Origin: Candidatus Faecivicinus avistercoris
GTDB taxonomy: Bacteria; Bacillota; Clostridia; Christensenellales; Aristaeellaceae
Assembly: GCA_018716805.1 (NCBI GenBank)
Contig: DVJL01000027.1
Location: forward strand, 1 to 64,000
DNA length: 64,000 nucleotides
Direction of reading: 5' to 3'
Part shown: positions 10,535 through 21,090 of the stretch, piece after piece
How positions within the stretch are numbered: position 1 is the stretch's first letter
How the letters are laid out: each line of letters opens with the position of its first letter
Notes under the pieces: generated by a model
Databases searched by the model: none
What the model was told of the DNA's origin: nothing
The model's input: the letters and a program-made list of their open reading frames with translations, nothing else
Translations under genes and position numbers: made by a program

Positions 10535-13500
10535 GGATATCCGCAAGGTGCTGATGATCGGCTCCGGCCCAATCGTCATCGGACAGGCGGCGGAGTTCGA
10601 CTATGCCGGCGCGCAGGCCTGCCGCGTGCTGAAGGCCGCGGGCGTGAACGTCGTGCTCGTGAATTCCAATCCCGCCACGATCATGACCGACAGCGCGCTG
10701 GCGGACGAGATCTATCTGGAGCCGCTGACGGCGCGGACGGTCAAGCGCATCATCGAGCGCGAAAAGCCGGACAGCATGCTCGCCGGGCTGGGCGGCCAGA
10801 CGGGCCTGACGCTTGCCATGCAGCTGGACAAGGAGGGCTTTCTCGCGCAGCACGGCGTGCGGCTGATCGGCGTCAACGCCGAGGCGATCGACAAAGCCGA
10901 GGACCGGCAGCGGTTCAAGGAGACCATGCAGGCCATCGGCGAGCCGACCATCCCCTCCGAAATCGCCAACGACGTGCCCCGCGCGCTCGAAATCGCCGAG
11001 GCCGTCGGCTATCCAGTGATCGTGCGTCCGGCGTTTACGCTGGGCGGCGCGGGCGGCGGCGTGGCCTACGCGCCGGAGGAGCTTCGCGAGACCGCGCGGA
11101 CGGGGCTGGAGATGTCGCCGATCCATCAGGTGCTGATCGAGCGCTACATCGCCGGCTGGAAGGAGATCGAGTTTGAGGTCATGCGCGACGCCGTGGGCAA
11201 CGCCATCGCGGTCTGTTCGATGGAAAACTTCGATCCCGTCGGCATCCACACCGGCGATTCCATCGTCGTCGCGCCGGCGCTGACGCTGGCGGACAGGGAA
11301 AATCAGATGCTGCGCAGCGCGGCGCTGAACATCATCTCGGCACTGGGCGTGGTCGGCGGATGCAACTGCCAGTTTGCGCTCAACCCGGACAGCTTTGAAT
11401 ATGCCGTCATCGAGGTCAACCCGCGCGTGTCGCGCTCGTCCGCGCTGGCGAGCAAGGCCACCGGCTATCCCATCGCAAAGGTCACCACGCAGATCGCGCT
11501 GGGCTATACGCTCGACGAGATCCGAAACGAGATTACCGGCAAGACCTGCGCCTGCTTCGAGCCCGCGCTGGACTACGTCGTGGTCAAGCTGCCGAAGTGG
11601 CCGTTTGACAAGTTCGCCGGTGCCAGCCGCGCGCTCGGCACGCAGATGAAGGCCACCGGCGAGGTCATGGCCATCGCGCCGTCGTTTGAAATGGCGCTGA
11701 TGAAGGCCGTGCGCGGCGCGGAGATCGGGCTGGACACGCTCAACCGAGCGGACGCGAGCGGCCTGCCGGTCGAGGAGCGGCTGAAAAACGCCGACGACCT
11801 GCGTCTGTTTACGATCTTCGAGGCGCTCAAGTCCGGCGTCTCCATCGACCGCATCCACGAGATCACGAAGATCGACCGCTGGTTCCTCGCGAAACTCGCG
11901 CATCTCGCCGAATACGAGCGCTCGATCGCCGGGGGGCTGACGGAGGAGAGCTACCTGCGCGGCAAGAAGCTCGGCTATCCGGACGGCGCGCTGCGCCGGC
12001 TGAGCGGGGCGAAGGCGCTGCCGGAGGCGCGGTCGTCGTTTAAGATGGTCGACACCTGCGGCGCGGAGTTCGACGCCGAGACGCCGTACTTCTACTCCAC
12101 CTTCGACGCCGAATGCGAGTCGCGCGCGTTCCCGCGCTCGGGCAAGCCGGTGATCGTCGTGCTCGGCTCCGGGCCGATCCGCATCGGGCAGGGCATTGAG
12201 TTCGACTATTCTTCGGTGCACTGCGTGTGGACGCTCAAGGAGATGGGCTACGACGTCGTCATCGTCAACAACAACCCCGAGACCGTCTCCACCGACTACG
12301 ACACCGCCGACCGGCTCTACTTTGAGCCGCTGACCGAGGAGGACGTGCTGCGCATCCTCGAAGTCGAAAAGCCGGTGGGCGTCGTGGTGGCGTTCGGCGG
12401 CCAGACGGCGATCCGGCTGACGCAGGCGCTCGACCGCGCGGGGACCAACATCCTCGGCACCTCCGCCGAGGGCATCGACATCGCCGAGGACCGCGCGCGG
12501 TTCGACGCGCTGCTGGAGCGGTTCTCCATCCGGCGGCCGAAGGGCATGGGCGTGCGCACGCTCGACGAGGCATTCGCGGCGGCGCAGTCGCTCGGCTATC
12601 CGGTGCTGCTGCGGCCGAGCTACGTCATCGGCGGCCAGAACATGACCATCGCCCACCGCCCGGAGGACGTCGAGCGCTACATGGCGCGCATCCTCGCCGG
12701 CGGCATCGACAACCCGGTGCTCGTGGACAAGTACATGGCCGGCATCGAGCTGGAGGTCGACGTCATCTCCGACGGCGCCGACGTGCTCATTCCCGGCGTG
12801 ATGGAGCACATTGAGCGCGCCGGCGTCCACTCGGGCGATTCCATCGCCGTCTATCCGCCGTACAACCTGACCGACCGGATGCTCGGCCGCATCGTCGAGA
12901 ACTCCACGAAGCTCGCGCTGGCGCTGGGCACGAAGGGGCTGGTGAACATCCAGTACCTGATCTACCACGGCGAGCTGTACGTCATCGAGGTCAATCCGCG
13001 CGCGTCGCGCACGATCCCGTACATCAGCAAGGTCACCGGCGTGCCGATGGTCGATCTGGCCAGCCGCGTGATGGTCGGGCAGAAGCTCAAATCGCTCGGC
13101 TACGGCACGGGGCTGTACCGCACGCCGCCGTACTTCGCCGTCAAGGTGCCCGTGTTCTCGTTTGAGAAGCTCGCCGACGCGAACAGCTATCTCGGCCCGG
13201 AGATGAAATCGACCGGCGAGGTGCTCGGCATCGGCAAGGACATGGGCGAGGCGCTGTTCAAGGGGCTGGTCAGCGCGGGATTCCATCTGCCCGCGCCCGG
13301 CACGGAGATCGGCGCGCTTTTGAGCGTGGACGAATACGACTACTACGAGGTGCTCGGCCTTGCGCGCAAACTGGACGGGCTCGGCTGCCGCCTCTACGCG
13401 ACCGGCGGCACCGCCGCGGCGATCGCCACGCTGGGCATCCCGGTCGAGAAGGTCGCCGACATCCACGACATCGAGGCGACGAAATTGCTGCTCGAGAGCG

Positions 13501-14546
13501 GCGCGATCCAGCTGATCGTCTACACCGGCGCGCTGCTGGACGCTACGATTGAGGATTACATCGCCCTGCACCGCCAGGCGCTTCGGCTGAACCTCGCGTG
13601 CCTGACCTCGCTCGACACGGCCAACGCGCTGGCCGACAGCATCGCCAGCCGCTATACGCAGGACAACACCGAGCTGGTGGACATCAACCACATGCGAACC
13701 TGCCGCCGCCGTCTTCGCTTCATGAAGATGCAGGGCACGGGCAACGACTATCTGTTCTTCGACAACTTCGACGGCGCGATTACCGATCCCGAGTCGCTGT
13801 GCGTGCGCCTGTGCCGGAGCCACTACGGCGTCGGCGCGGACGGGATCGTGCTGATCGGTGCGTCGGAGGTGGCCGATGCGCGGATGCGCATCTACAACCG
13901 CGACGGCACAGAGGGGCGCATGGCGGGCAACTGCATCCGCTGCGTGGCGAAATTTTTGTACGATTCCGGCCGCGTGACGGCCGAGGAGATGACCATCGAG
14001 ACGGCCAGCGGCGTCAAGCGCCTGCGCGTCTACACGCGCGACGGCCGCGTGACCTCCGCCGACGTCGATATGGGGCGCGCCGTGCTGGACGCCGCCGCCG
14101 TGCCGTGCACGCTGCCCTATGCGCGCGCGATCGGCGTGTCGGCCGTCATCGGCGGCAGGGAGTATGCCGTCACCTGCGTGTCCATGGGCAACCCGCACTG
14201 CGTGGTGTTCACCGATTCGGTCGATGCCCTCGACCTCGACACCCTCGGCCCGCAGTTTGAAAACGCGCCGGTCTTCCCGGAGCGGGTCAACGCGGAATTT
14301 GTCCGCGTGGTCAACCGCACGACGCTGCGGATGCGCTGCTACGAGCGCGGAAACGGCGAGACGATGGCCTGCGGCACGGGCGCCTGCGCCGCGGTCGTCG
14401 CCGCGGTGGAAAACGGCCTGTGCGAAAAGGACACCGACGTCAACGTCTACGTCAAGGGCGGCCTGCTGGTCGTTCGCTATGCCGACGAGGGCGTGACGCT
14501 GGCCGGCAATGCGGAGCTGGTGTTCGAGGGCGTGGTCGAGGTGTGA
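10521..14546 (+). CDS. carB-dapF: carbamoyl-phosphate synthase large subunit fused to diaminopimelate epimerase
   Basis: 1341-aa ORF from ATG 10521 overlapping carA; about 1067 aa of CarB, then from 13722 a complete DapF ([16 protein letters not shown]...[14 protein letters not shown]...[14 protein letters not shown]) with no intervening stop. Confidence 0.93.
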   Translation: MPLNRDIRKVLMIGSGPIVIGQAAEFDYAGAQACRVLKAAGVNVVLVNSNPATIMTDSALADEIYLEPLTARTVKRIIEREKPDSMLAGLGGQTGLTLAMQLDKEGFLAQHGVRLIGVNAEAIDKAEDRQRFKETMQAIGEPTIPSEIANDVPRALEIAEAVGYPVIVRPAFTLGGAGGGVAYAPEELRETARTGLEMSPIHQVLIERYIAGWKEIEFEVMRDAVGNAIAVCSMENFDPVGIHTGDSIVVAPALTLADRENQMLRSAALNIISALGVVGGCNCQFALNPDSFEYAVIEVNPRVSRSSALASKATGYPIAKVTTQIALGYTLDEIRNEITGKTCACFEPALDYVVVKLPKWPFDKFAGASRALGTQMKATGEVMAIAPSFEMALMKAVRGAEIGLDTLNRADASGLPVEERLKNADDLRLFTIFEALKSGVSIDRIHEITKIDRWFLAKLAHLAEYERSIAGGLTEESYLRGKKLGYPDGALRRLSGAKALPEARSSFKMVDTCGAEFDAETPYFYSTFDAECESRAFPRSGKPVIVVLGSGPIRIGQGIEFDYSSVHCVWTLKEMGYDVVIVNNNPETVSTDYDTADRLYFEPLTEEDVLRILEVEKPVGVVVAFGGQTAIRLTQALDRAGTNILGTSAEGIDIAEDRARFDALLERFSIRRPKGMGVRTLDEAFAAAQSLGYPVLLRPSYVIGGQNMTIAHRPEDVERYMARILAGGIDNPVLVDKYMAGIELEVDVISDGADVLIPGVMEHIERAGVHSGDSIAVYPPYNLTDRMLGRIVENSTKLALALGTKGLVNIQYLIYHGELYVIEVNPRASRTIPYISKVTGVPMVDLASRVMVGQKLKSLGYGTGLYRTPPYFAVKVPVFSFEKLADANSYLGPEMKSTGEVLGIGKDMGEALFKGLVSAGFHLPAPGTEIGALLSVDEYDYYEVLGLARKLDGLGCRLYATGGTAAAIATLGIPVEKVADIHDIEATKLLLESGAIQLIVYTGALLDATIEDYIALHRQALRLNLACLTSLDTANALADSIASRYTQDNTELVDINHMRTCRRRLRFMKMQGTGNDYLFFDNFDGAITDPESLCVRLCRSHYGVGADGIVLIGASEVADARMRIYNRDGTEGRMAGNCIRCVAKFLYDSGRVTAEEMTIETASGVKRLRVYTRDGRVTSADVDMGRAVLDAAAVPCTLPYARAIGVSAVIGGREYAVTCVSMGNPHCVVFTDSVDALDLDTLGPQFENAPVFPERVNAEFVRVVNRTTLRMRCYERGNGETMACGTGACAAVVAAVENGLCEKDTDVNVYVKGGLLVVRYADEGVTLAGNAELVFEGVVEV

Positions 14547-14593
14547 AATCTGTCCTTTGAGCCCGATGCGCTTGAGAGCGCGGAGGCGGGAGC

Positions 14594-14637
14594 GGGGCGG
14601 CCGCCTGCTTTGTTGGAATTGCGGCGGCCGCCCCGCC
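14594..14637 (+). terminator. probable terminator after carB-dapF
   Basis: Perfect 11-bp stem GGGGCGGCCGC/GCGGCCGCCCC followed by gccttt (weak T-run). Confidence 0.5.
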
Positions 14638-14653
14638 TTTGCATGCATTGGAA

Positions 14654-14682
14654 TTGACAAGCCTGCACATCAATGTTAAAAT
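14654..14682 (+). promoter_or_regulatory. sigma-A promoter for the Eis-like gene
   Basis: TTGACA-17 nt-TAAAAT. Confidence 0.7.
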
Positions 14683-14732
14683 AAGGCATAAACTGCCGCG
14701 AAAGCGCGCAGCAGAGAACAGGAGGATGCCCT

Positions 14733-15923
14733 TTGCCGGTGCGGCTGATTGGACGGGAAGACGTCATAGCGTGCGAGAAAATTCAGAGCATCGCATTTGC
14801 CTATTCGCTGGATCTGAGGGAGCTCGAAGGCATTCTGTCCAGGGAGCCGGAGCCGCCCGACCCCTACATTGGCCACTTCGACGGGGAGGGTAACTTGACC
14901 GCGTGCATGGAACTGCCGGAGTACAAAATCCGATATGAGGGCGGATGGGCTCGGATGACCGGCATTGCCGGGGTCGCTTCGCTGCCGGAATGCCGGTTTG
15001 GCGGCGCGGTGCGCCAGCTTGTGCAGTTTGCCTTCCAGCGCATGCGCCAGAGCGGCGCGCTGTTTTCGGCGCTGTATCCATTTTCCCATGCCTTCTACCG
15101 CCAGTTCGGCTTTGAGCTGTGCCAGTTCTCGCCGGAATACGAGATCCCGGCGGAAGCGCTGGCGCCGTTTCGCTGCACGGCAGGCGTGCGCATGGTTCAG
15201 CCCGGCGCTCCGCTGGATGCGCTGAAGGCCGTCTTTTCCGCCCGCTTTTCGGAGTTCAATCTGGCCATCGAACGCGAGGACCGCCGCTGGCGGGGGATCC
15301 TCGGCAGGGATCCCTACAAGGAGCGCATTTACGCATACCTACTCGAAGAGTGCGGCGCGCCCATCGCCTATGTAGTCCTTTCTCCCGAGGACGATGGCCC
15401 GGGAAAGATCGGGAACGTTCGCGAGATCGCGTTTGCGCAGCCGCGCGCACTCGCGCAGGCGTTCGGCTTTCTGTACCGCCTGTCCGCCCAGTATGGAAAG
15501 TTTCGGATGTACCTGCCCGGCGTGCCGCTCGCCTCGCTGCTGGGCGAGAGCTATGCGCTGCGCGGAAACCTTCACAGCCCGCATGGCCAGCCGATGGCGC
15601 GCGCAATCGACGTTCGCGGGGCGCTCGAACGGAAGCGCCACTTCGACGGCGCACGCTATTCGCTGCGCGTTCGCGACGAAATGATTCCCGAGAACGACGG
15701 CCTTTTCAGCGTGGAATGCGAGGCTGGGAGAGTGCGCGTCGCGCAGGCCGGGGGAATCGAACCGGATTTGACCGCGGATGTCCGAACGATGACTCAGCTG
15801 CTGCTGGGGTTTTCTTCCATCGATGATGCGCTGTATCGGGAAGACGTTTGCGTTTCGGGCAATCTGGAAACGCTGCGCAGGGTTTTTGTGCGGCGGCCTG
15901 TGTATCTGACGGAGCACTTCTAA
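14733..15923 (+). CDS. Eis-like GNAT N-acetyltransferase with C-terminal SCP2-like domain
   Basis: Eis architecture: GIAGVASLPECRFGGAVRQLVQFAFQRM, SALYPFSHAFYRQFGFE; TTG start after ggagg. Confidence 0.85.
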   Translation: MPVRLIGREDVIACEKIQSIAFAYSLDLRELEGILSREPEPPDPYIGHFDGEGNLTACMELPEYKIRYEGGWARMTGIAGVASLPECRFGGAVRQLVQFAFQRMRQSGALFSALYPFSHAFYRQFGFELCQFSPEYEIPAEALAPFRCTAGVRMVQPGAPLDALKAVFSARFSEFNLAIEREDRRWRGILGRDPYKERIYAYLLEECGAPIAYVVLSPEDDGPGKIGNVREIAFAQPRALAQAFGFLYRLSAQYGKFRMYLPGVPLASLLGESYALRGNLHSPHGQPMARAIDVRGALERKRHFDGARYSLRVRDEMIPENDGLFSVECEAGRVRVAQAGGIEPDLTADVRTMTQLLLGFSSIDDALYREDVCVSGNLETLRRVFVRRPVYLTEHF

Positions 15924-15959
15924 GCGCCTGCGCGGCTGTAAAATTGGAGGAAACGGGAC

Positions 15960-16376
15960 ATGAAGCGGATTGAACCTGCGGTTGAACGCGTTCTGCTTGA
16001 GCGCTTTGGCGGGGACAGCGTCGTCGCGCTGGCAACCGTCGAGGATGGAATGCCCTACTGCCGGAGCGTCAATGCGCACTACGAGGGCGGCTGCTTCTAC
16101 GTCGTCACGCATGCGCGATCGAACAAAATGCGGCAGATTGCAAAGGAACCGATGGTCGCGCTGAGCGGTGAATGGTTTTCCGGACACGGACGGGCCGAGG
16201 ATATGGGAGCGTTTGCGGCCGCCGCAAATGAAGCGGTCGCCGCCCGGCTTCGGCGCGCCTTTTCTGCGTGGCTTGGCAACGGCCATACCGATCCGAACGA
16301 TCCCGATACGCACATCCTGCGCATTGCGCTGACGGATGGCGTGCTGCTCAGGCACGGCGTCCGCTACGAAATCTGA
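15960..16376 (+). CDS. pyridoxamine 5'-phosphate oxidase-like flavin-binding protein
   Basis: VVALATVEDGMPYCRSVNAHYEGGCFYVVTHARSNKMRQIAKEPMVAL. Confidence 0.8.
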   Translation: MKRIEPAVERVLLERFGGDSVVALATVEDGMPYCRSVNAHYEGGCFYVVTHARSNKMRQIAKEPMVALSGEWFSGHGRAEDMGAFAAAANEAVAARLRRAFSAWLGNGHTDPNDPDTHILRIALTDGVLLRHGVRYEI

Positions 16377-16504
16377 AAGCCTACCGGGCGTGAAGACCGC
16401 ATTTTCTGCAAATGTCCGCCGCAGAGGGCTGCGGCTGCTGGCCGTGCGGAGTTTGTGCAGACGCTGCGCGCCTGTGCCGGCCTTTCGAGACGAGCTTTTT
16501 TATG

Positions 16505-16542
16505 AAAAAGCGCTGCGAAAGCGGATTTGCTTTCGCAGCGCT
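16505..16542 (-). terminator. terminator for the ppa-like/ybaK transcript
   Basis: Perfect 14-bp stem AGCGCTGCGAAAGC/GCTTTCGCAGCGCT; reverse strand followed by TTTTTC. Confidence 0.7.
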
Positions 16543-16708
16543 AAGATGTTCTTCCTGGCGAGAGGTGGTAAAAGAGTTTTTTCGTTCTTTTATAGCCATT
16601 TCGAGTCCCGCCGGCATGAATTGCCGGCGGGGCTGTCTTTTGCCGAAAGGGCTGTTTCAGGGTTTTTGCGCAGGAAGGGCGGAAAATTGCGCGGTTCCCA
16701 TGCAGACT

Positions 16709-17185
16709 TCAGCGATCCTTGGTCACCGGGGCAAATTTTGCGCCGGTATAATTTCCCAAGGCGATGGGATCGACGCACATCTGCAGGCCGCGCTGTCCGG
16801 CGCTGACGTAGATCCGGTCGAATTGCCGGGCGGTTTCGTCGATCACGGTCGGGTACTTCTTCTTCATGCCCACCGGCGAACAGCCGCCGCGGATGTATCC
16901 GGTCAGCGGCTGGAGCTCGCGGACGTGGATCATCTCGATCTTCTTTTCTCCCGCCGCAGCGGCGCACTTCTTCAGGTCGAGCTCGCAAGCCACGGGAATG
17001 CAGAATACGCAGACGCCGTGCTTTTCGCCGCGCGCCACCAGCGTCTTGAACACGCGCGCGGGATCGAGCCCCATCGCGGCCGCCGCGTGGACGCCGCTGA
17101 GGTCGCTCTCGTCGACCTCGTAGGAGGCGGTTTCAAATTCGATGCCGGCCTGCTTGAGCAGACGCATTGCGTTGGTCGTGGTCAT
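16709..17185 (-). CDS. ybaK: YbaK/EbsC-type Cys-tRNA(Pro) deacylase
   Basis: NAMRLLKQAGIEFETASYEV, GLDPARVFKTLVARG, GYIRGGCSPVGMKKKYPTVIDE. Confidence 0.9.
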   Translation of the reverse strand: MTTTNAMRLLKQAGIEFETASYEVDESDLSGVHAAAAMGLDPARVFKTLVARGEKHGVCVFCIPVACELDLKKCAAAAGEKKIEMIHVRELQPLTGYIRGGCSPVGMKKKYPTVIDETARQFDRIYVSAGQRGLQMCVDPIALGNYTGAKFAPVTKDR

Positions 17186-17553
17186 GGTTCTTCCTCCCTG
17201 CGGATGAGCAGCCCTTTCATGAAATCGCTTTCGTTGTGAAATGCGAGGACGGTTTCGATTTCCTCCGCGGTCAGGCCGAGGAGCAGCTTGATCTCTGAAT
17301 CGCGCTTGAACCGGTCGACGGTGACGATCATCCCCACGAGCGGCAGGCCGGGCAGCGAGCCCGTCCAGAGGTCGATGCCGCCGCCGTCCATGGACGAGGT
17401 TCCCCTCAGATAGCCGTAGTCCGCCGGATAGACATGGCCGTACTTTGGATGCCGGGAGCCCTTCGGCCGGTCGATGACGATTTCACACTGGGCGATCAGC
17501 GCGTCGAGCGCGCGCCAGAAGTCGCGGTTCGCGGCCGGGAGCATGGCGGTCAC
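17182..17553 (-). CDS. inorganic pyrophosphatase-family protein
   Basis: IVIDRPKGSRHPKYGHVYPADYGYLRGTSSMDGGGIDLWTGS. Confidence 0.75.
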   Translation of the reverse strand: MTAMLPAANRDFWRALDALIAQCEIVIDRPKGSRHPKYGHVYPADYGYLRGTSSMDGGGIDLWTGSLPGLPLVGMIVTVDRFKRDSEIKLLLGLTAEEIETVLAFHNESDFMKGLLIRREEEP

Positions 17554-17649
17554 CTCCGGTTGATTCGATGTCCGTGAAGTGGGGGGAGAGGGCGGCCTGC
17601 GGCATTGCGGTGAAGGGCGCCGGTTCGGATGGATTCTTCCAATGGACGA

Positions 17650-18405
17650 CTACCGGCCGCGGTCGGCGGCGTCGTAGAACACCTCCATCAGCGTAAGTCC
17701 GTGCGGCGGCGCGGTCACGCCCAGGTCGAGCCGGTTCCCGCTCGCGATGGCGCGCGCGAACGCCCCGGGTTCGAGCTTGCCGCTGCCGACGCCCACCAGC
17801 GTGCCGGCGATGATGCGCACCATGTTGTACAAAAAGCCGTTGCCCTCGACCGTCAGGCGGATCTCCGTCCCATCGCGGGCGATTTCGGCGCGGTGAATGG
17901 TTCGCACCGTGTCGCGCACGACCGAGCCGCTCGCCGCGAAGGCCGCGAAGTCGTGCGTGCCGACGAGCGATTCGGCCTCCCGAGCCATGAGCGCTTCGTC
18001 GAGCGGGTAGATGATGTGCGCGTGCGTCAGGCGGTTCAGCGCGCCGGCATGGGGGCTGACGTGGAACAGGTAGCGGTAGCGCTTTCCCTTTGAGGAAAAC
18101 CGCGCGTGAAACGACGGCGGCACTTCCTCCGAGGCGCGAACCCGGATGTCCGGCGGCAGCAGGGTGTTCAGTGCGAAGCTGAACTTTTCCCCCGGGATGG
18201 CGCTGCCGGTGTCGAAGTGCGCCGACTGGCCGAGCGCGTGGACGCCGGCGTCGGTGCGGCTCGCGCCGTGGAGCGTGACGGGCTGGCGCGTCAGCTTTGC
18301 GAGCTTTTCCTCGACGACCTGCTGGACGGCCAGCGCGTTGGCCTGCCGCTGCCAGCCAGCGTAGCGCGTGCCGTCGTATTCGATGGTGAGGTGGATGCGT
18401 CGCAT
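17650..18405 (-). CDS. truA: tRNA pseudouridine(38-40) synthase
   Basis: IEYDGTRYAGWQRQ, GASRTDAGVHALGQ; adjacent to the ECF module. Confidence 0.95.
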   Translation of the reverse strand: MRRIHLTIEYDGTRYAGWQRQANALAVQQVVEEKLAKLTRQPVTLHGASRTDAGVHALGQSAHFDTGSAIPGEKFSFALNTLLPPDIRVRASEEVPPSFHARFSSKGKRYRYLFHVSPHAGALNRLTHAHIIYPLDEALMAREAESLVGTHDFAAFAASGSVVRDTVRTIHRAEIARDGTEIRLTVEGNGFLYNMVRIIAGTLVGVGSGKLEPGAFARAIASGNRLDLGVTAPPHGLTLMEVFYDAADRGR

Positions 18406-18421
18406 GGTGTCCTCCGTTGGG

Positions 18422-19231
18422 TCAGACGACCTGGAAGTGGTTGAGCACGAGGATCACGGCCAGCAGCGCGGCCATCGCGCCCGCGGCGATTGCGTCGCGC
18501 GCGCCGTAGTGCAGCTGGCGCATTCGCGTGCGGCCCTCGCCGCCGCGGTAACAGCGCGCCTCCATCGCCAGCGCCAGATCCTGCGCGCGGCGGAACGCGC
18601 CGACAAACAGCGGCACCAGCAGCGGTATCATCGCCTTCGCGCGCTTGATGAAATTGCCGCTTTCAAAATCAGCGCCGCGCGCCATCTGCGCGCGCATGAT
18701 CTTGTTCGCCTCGTCCATCAGCGTAGGGATAAAGCGCAGCGCGATGGACATCATCATCGCGATCTCGTGCACGGGGAAATGGATGCGCTTCAGCGGCCGC
18801 ATCAGCGTCTCCAGACCATCGGTCAGCGAGTTGGGCGAGGTCGTCAAGGTCAGCATCTGCGAGCAGACGACCAGCAGAATCAGCCTCGCGGCGATGAAGA
18901 ACGCCGTGCGCAGGCCCTCATCCGTCACCCGCAGAAAGCCCAGCCGGAAGATTTCGTTTCCGCCCGACTGAAAGAAGGCGTTCAACACAAACGTAAACAG
19001 CAGGATGAACAGAATCGGCCGGATGCCGCGAATCAGAAACTTGAGGGAGATCTTCGAGCTGAGCGCCGTGAACACCACGAACGCGAGGATCACGCCGAAG
19101 CCCGTAAAGCCGTGCGAGATGAATACGATCACGATCAGCGCAAACGTCAGAATCAGCTTCGTGCGCGGATCCAGACGATGCAGAAACGAATCGCCGGGAA
19201 AGAACTGGCCAAACGTGACGTTCTTCAGCAT
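18422..19231 (-). CDS. ecfT: ECF transporter transmembrane subunit
   Basis: HRLDPRTKLILTFALIV, EARCYRGGEGRTRM; ecfA1-A2-T-truA order. Confidence 0.93.
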   Translation of the reverse strand: MLKNVTFGQFFPGDSFLHRLDPRTKLILTFALIVIVFISHGFTGFGVILAFVVFTALSSKISLKFLIRGIRPILFILLFTFVLNAFFQSGGNEIFRLGFLRVTDEGLRTAFFIAARLILLVVCSQMLTLTTSPNSLTDGLETLMRPLKRIHFPVHEIAMMMSIALRFIPTLMDEANKIMRAQMARGADFESGNFIKRAKAMIPLLVPLFVGAFRRAQDLALAMEARCYRGGEGRTRMRQLHYGARDAIAAGAMAALLAVILVLNHFQVV

Positions 19232-20082
19232 TTGCGGCCTCCTTCCAGCGTGCGGAGAATGGCGTCGCGGACGTCGTTCAGCGCATAGACGCCCTCGGGG
19301 ATGTCAAAGCCGCGCGCGCGCAGCGCATCGGCCAGCCGCGCGCATTCCGGCACGTCCAGCCCGATGGCGCGCAGCTCGCTGCCATGGCGGAACACCTCGG
19401 CCGGCGTGCCGGAAAACGCGATCCGGCCGTGGTCGAGCACGAACAGCCGGTCGCACAGGCGGCCGACGTCGTCCATGGAGTGCGAGACCATGATGACCGT
19501 CGTGCCCGAGGCGTGAATGGACGCGATCAGGTCGAGCATGTCGCGCCGCCCGGCGGGGTCGAGCCCTGCGGCCGGCTCGTCGAGGATCAGCGTCGACGGC
19601 TGCATCGCCAGCACGCCGGCGATGGCCACGCGGCGCTTCTGACCGCCGGAGAGCTCAAAGGGCGAGCGCTGGGCATATTCGCCGCTCAAGCCCACCTGCG
19701 CAAGTGCCTTTTCGACGCGCGCGCGGATCTCATCCTCGCCAAGCCCCAGGTTTCGAGGCCCGAATGCGACGTCCTTTTCGACCGTCTCCTCGAAGAGCTG
19801 GTATTCGGGGTATTGAAAGACCAGTCCGACCGTCCGCCGCACGGCGCGCAGGTCGGTCTCCTTGTCGCCCAAGTCCATGCCGTCGACGAACACCGTGCCC
19901 GGCTCGGAGCGCTCCAGCGCGTTCAGGTGGGAGATCAGCGTGCTCTTCCCGCTGCCGGTGTGGCCGATGATGCCGATGAATTCGCCGTCGGCGATCGACA
20001 GGCTCACGCCGTAGAGCGCGTGCGCTTCAAACGGCGTGCCGGACATGTAGACATGGCTTAAATCTTTGACTTCAATCGGCAT
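19225..20082 (-). CDS. ecfA2: ECF transporter ATPase A2
   Basis: Walker A GHTGSGKS, SGGQKRRVAIAG signature, LDEPAAGLDP. Confidence 0.93.
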   Translation of the reverse strand: MPIEVKDLSHVYMSGTPFEAHALYGVSLSIADGEFIGIIGHTGSGKSTLISHLNALERSEPGTVFVDGMDLGDKETDLRAVRRTVGLVFQYPEYQLFEETVEKDVAFGPRNLGLGEDEIRARVEKALAQVGLSGEYAQRSPFELSGGQKRRVAIAGVLAMQPSTLILDEPAAGLDPAGRRDMLDLIASIHASGTTVIMVSHSMDDVGRLCDRLFVLDHGRIAFSGTPAEVFRHGSELRAIGLDVPECARLADALRARGFDIPEGVYALNDVRDAILRTLEGGRKC

Positions 20083-20900
20083 AGTTCCTCAACCATTTCC
20101 TCCACTGTCATCGTTACGGCGCCCAGCTTCAGCCCCTTGCGCCTGAGCTCGGCGGCCAGCCGCATCATCTCCGGTACGTCCAGCCCCAGCGCGCGGATCT
20201 CGTCCACATGGGCAAAGACTTCGCGCGGCGCGCCGAGCATCGCGATCTTTCCATCGTCCATGACCGCCACGCGGTCGGCGAGAACGGCCTCGTCCATGAA
20301 GTGGGTGATCCAGACGACGGTGATGCCCTCCTCGCGGTTGAGCTTGCGCGCGAGCGAGAACACGTCGCGCCGGCCGACCGGGTCGAGCATCGCGGTGGAT
20401 TCGTCGAACACGATGATCTTCGGCCGCATGACCAGCACGCCGGCCACGGCCACGCGCTGCTTCTGCCCGCCCGAGAGCATTGAAGGCGAGCTCTGCGCGA
20501 ACTGCGCCATGCCGACCGCGGCGAGGGTTTCGTCCACGCGGCGGCGGATCTCCTCGGGCGCGACGCCCAGGTTCTCCGGGCCGAACGCGCAGTCCTCCTC
20601 GACCGTCGTGGCGACGATCTGGTTGTCCGGGTTCTGGAATACCATGCCGCAGACCTCGCGCACGGGGTAGCAGTCGTCCTCGCTGGTCGCGCGGCGGCCG
20701 TCAACCGTCACCGTGCCCGACGTCGGAATCAGCAGCGCGTTGAGCAGCTTCGCAAACGTCGACTTGCCGCTGCCGTTGCGCCCGAGCACGGCCAGAAATT
20801 CGCCCGCGGGCACGTCCAGCGTCACGCCGTTGACGGCGGGATTTTCCGAATCCTCGTACTGATAGCGCACGTCTTGCGCGCAGATGATCGCATCCGACAA
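20058..20900 (-). CDS. ecfA1: ECF transporter ATPase A1
   Basis: GRNGSGKST, LSGGQKQRVAVAG, FDESTAMLDP; TTG start after GGAGG. Confidence 0.93.
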   Translation of the reverse strand: MSDAIICAQDVRYQYEDSENPAVNGVTLDVPAGEFLAVLGRNGSGKSTFAKLLNALLIPTSGTVTVDGRRATSEDDCYPVREVCGMVFQNPDNQIVATTVEEDCAFGPENLGVAPEEIRRRVDETLAAVGMAQFAQSSPSMLSGGQKQRVAVAGVLVMRPKIIVFDESTAMLDPVGRRDVFSLARKLNREEGITVVWITHFMDEAVLADRVAVMDDGKIAMLGAPREVFAHVDEIRALGLDVPEMMRLAAELRRKGLKLGAVTMTVEEMVEELCRLKSKI

Positions 20901-21090
20901 TGTCCTCGACCTCCTAGTCGCCCATTATACCATACGCACGTTAACGCGGTTTGAATTTCACAGGGGACATTTGAGAAGATTCGCGCTGAAGCGGAGCGAA
21001 AAAAGCTCCGATGTCGCACAAAATTTGCTTTCATTTCCAGATAAAGTGTGCTAAAATAGAGACATAAACTAAATGGAGGAGTGAACACCC

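Noticed and set aside
10428-14660. 1410-aa reverse-strand ORF overlapping carB-dapF
   Set aside because: Antisense of a clearly conserved protein; the composition (His/Arg/Asp-rich, no recognisable motifs) is what GC-rich codon bias produces on the complementary strand.
16551-16600. T-box-like string (gagaggtggtaaaag)
   Set aside because: Lacks the T-box GGGUGGNACCGCG core, and there is no downstream aminoacyl-tRNA synthetase or amino-acid gene.
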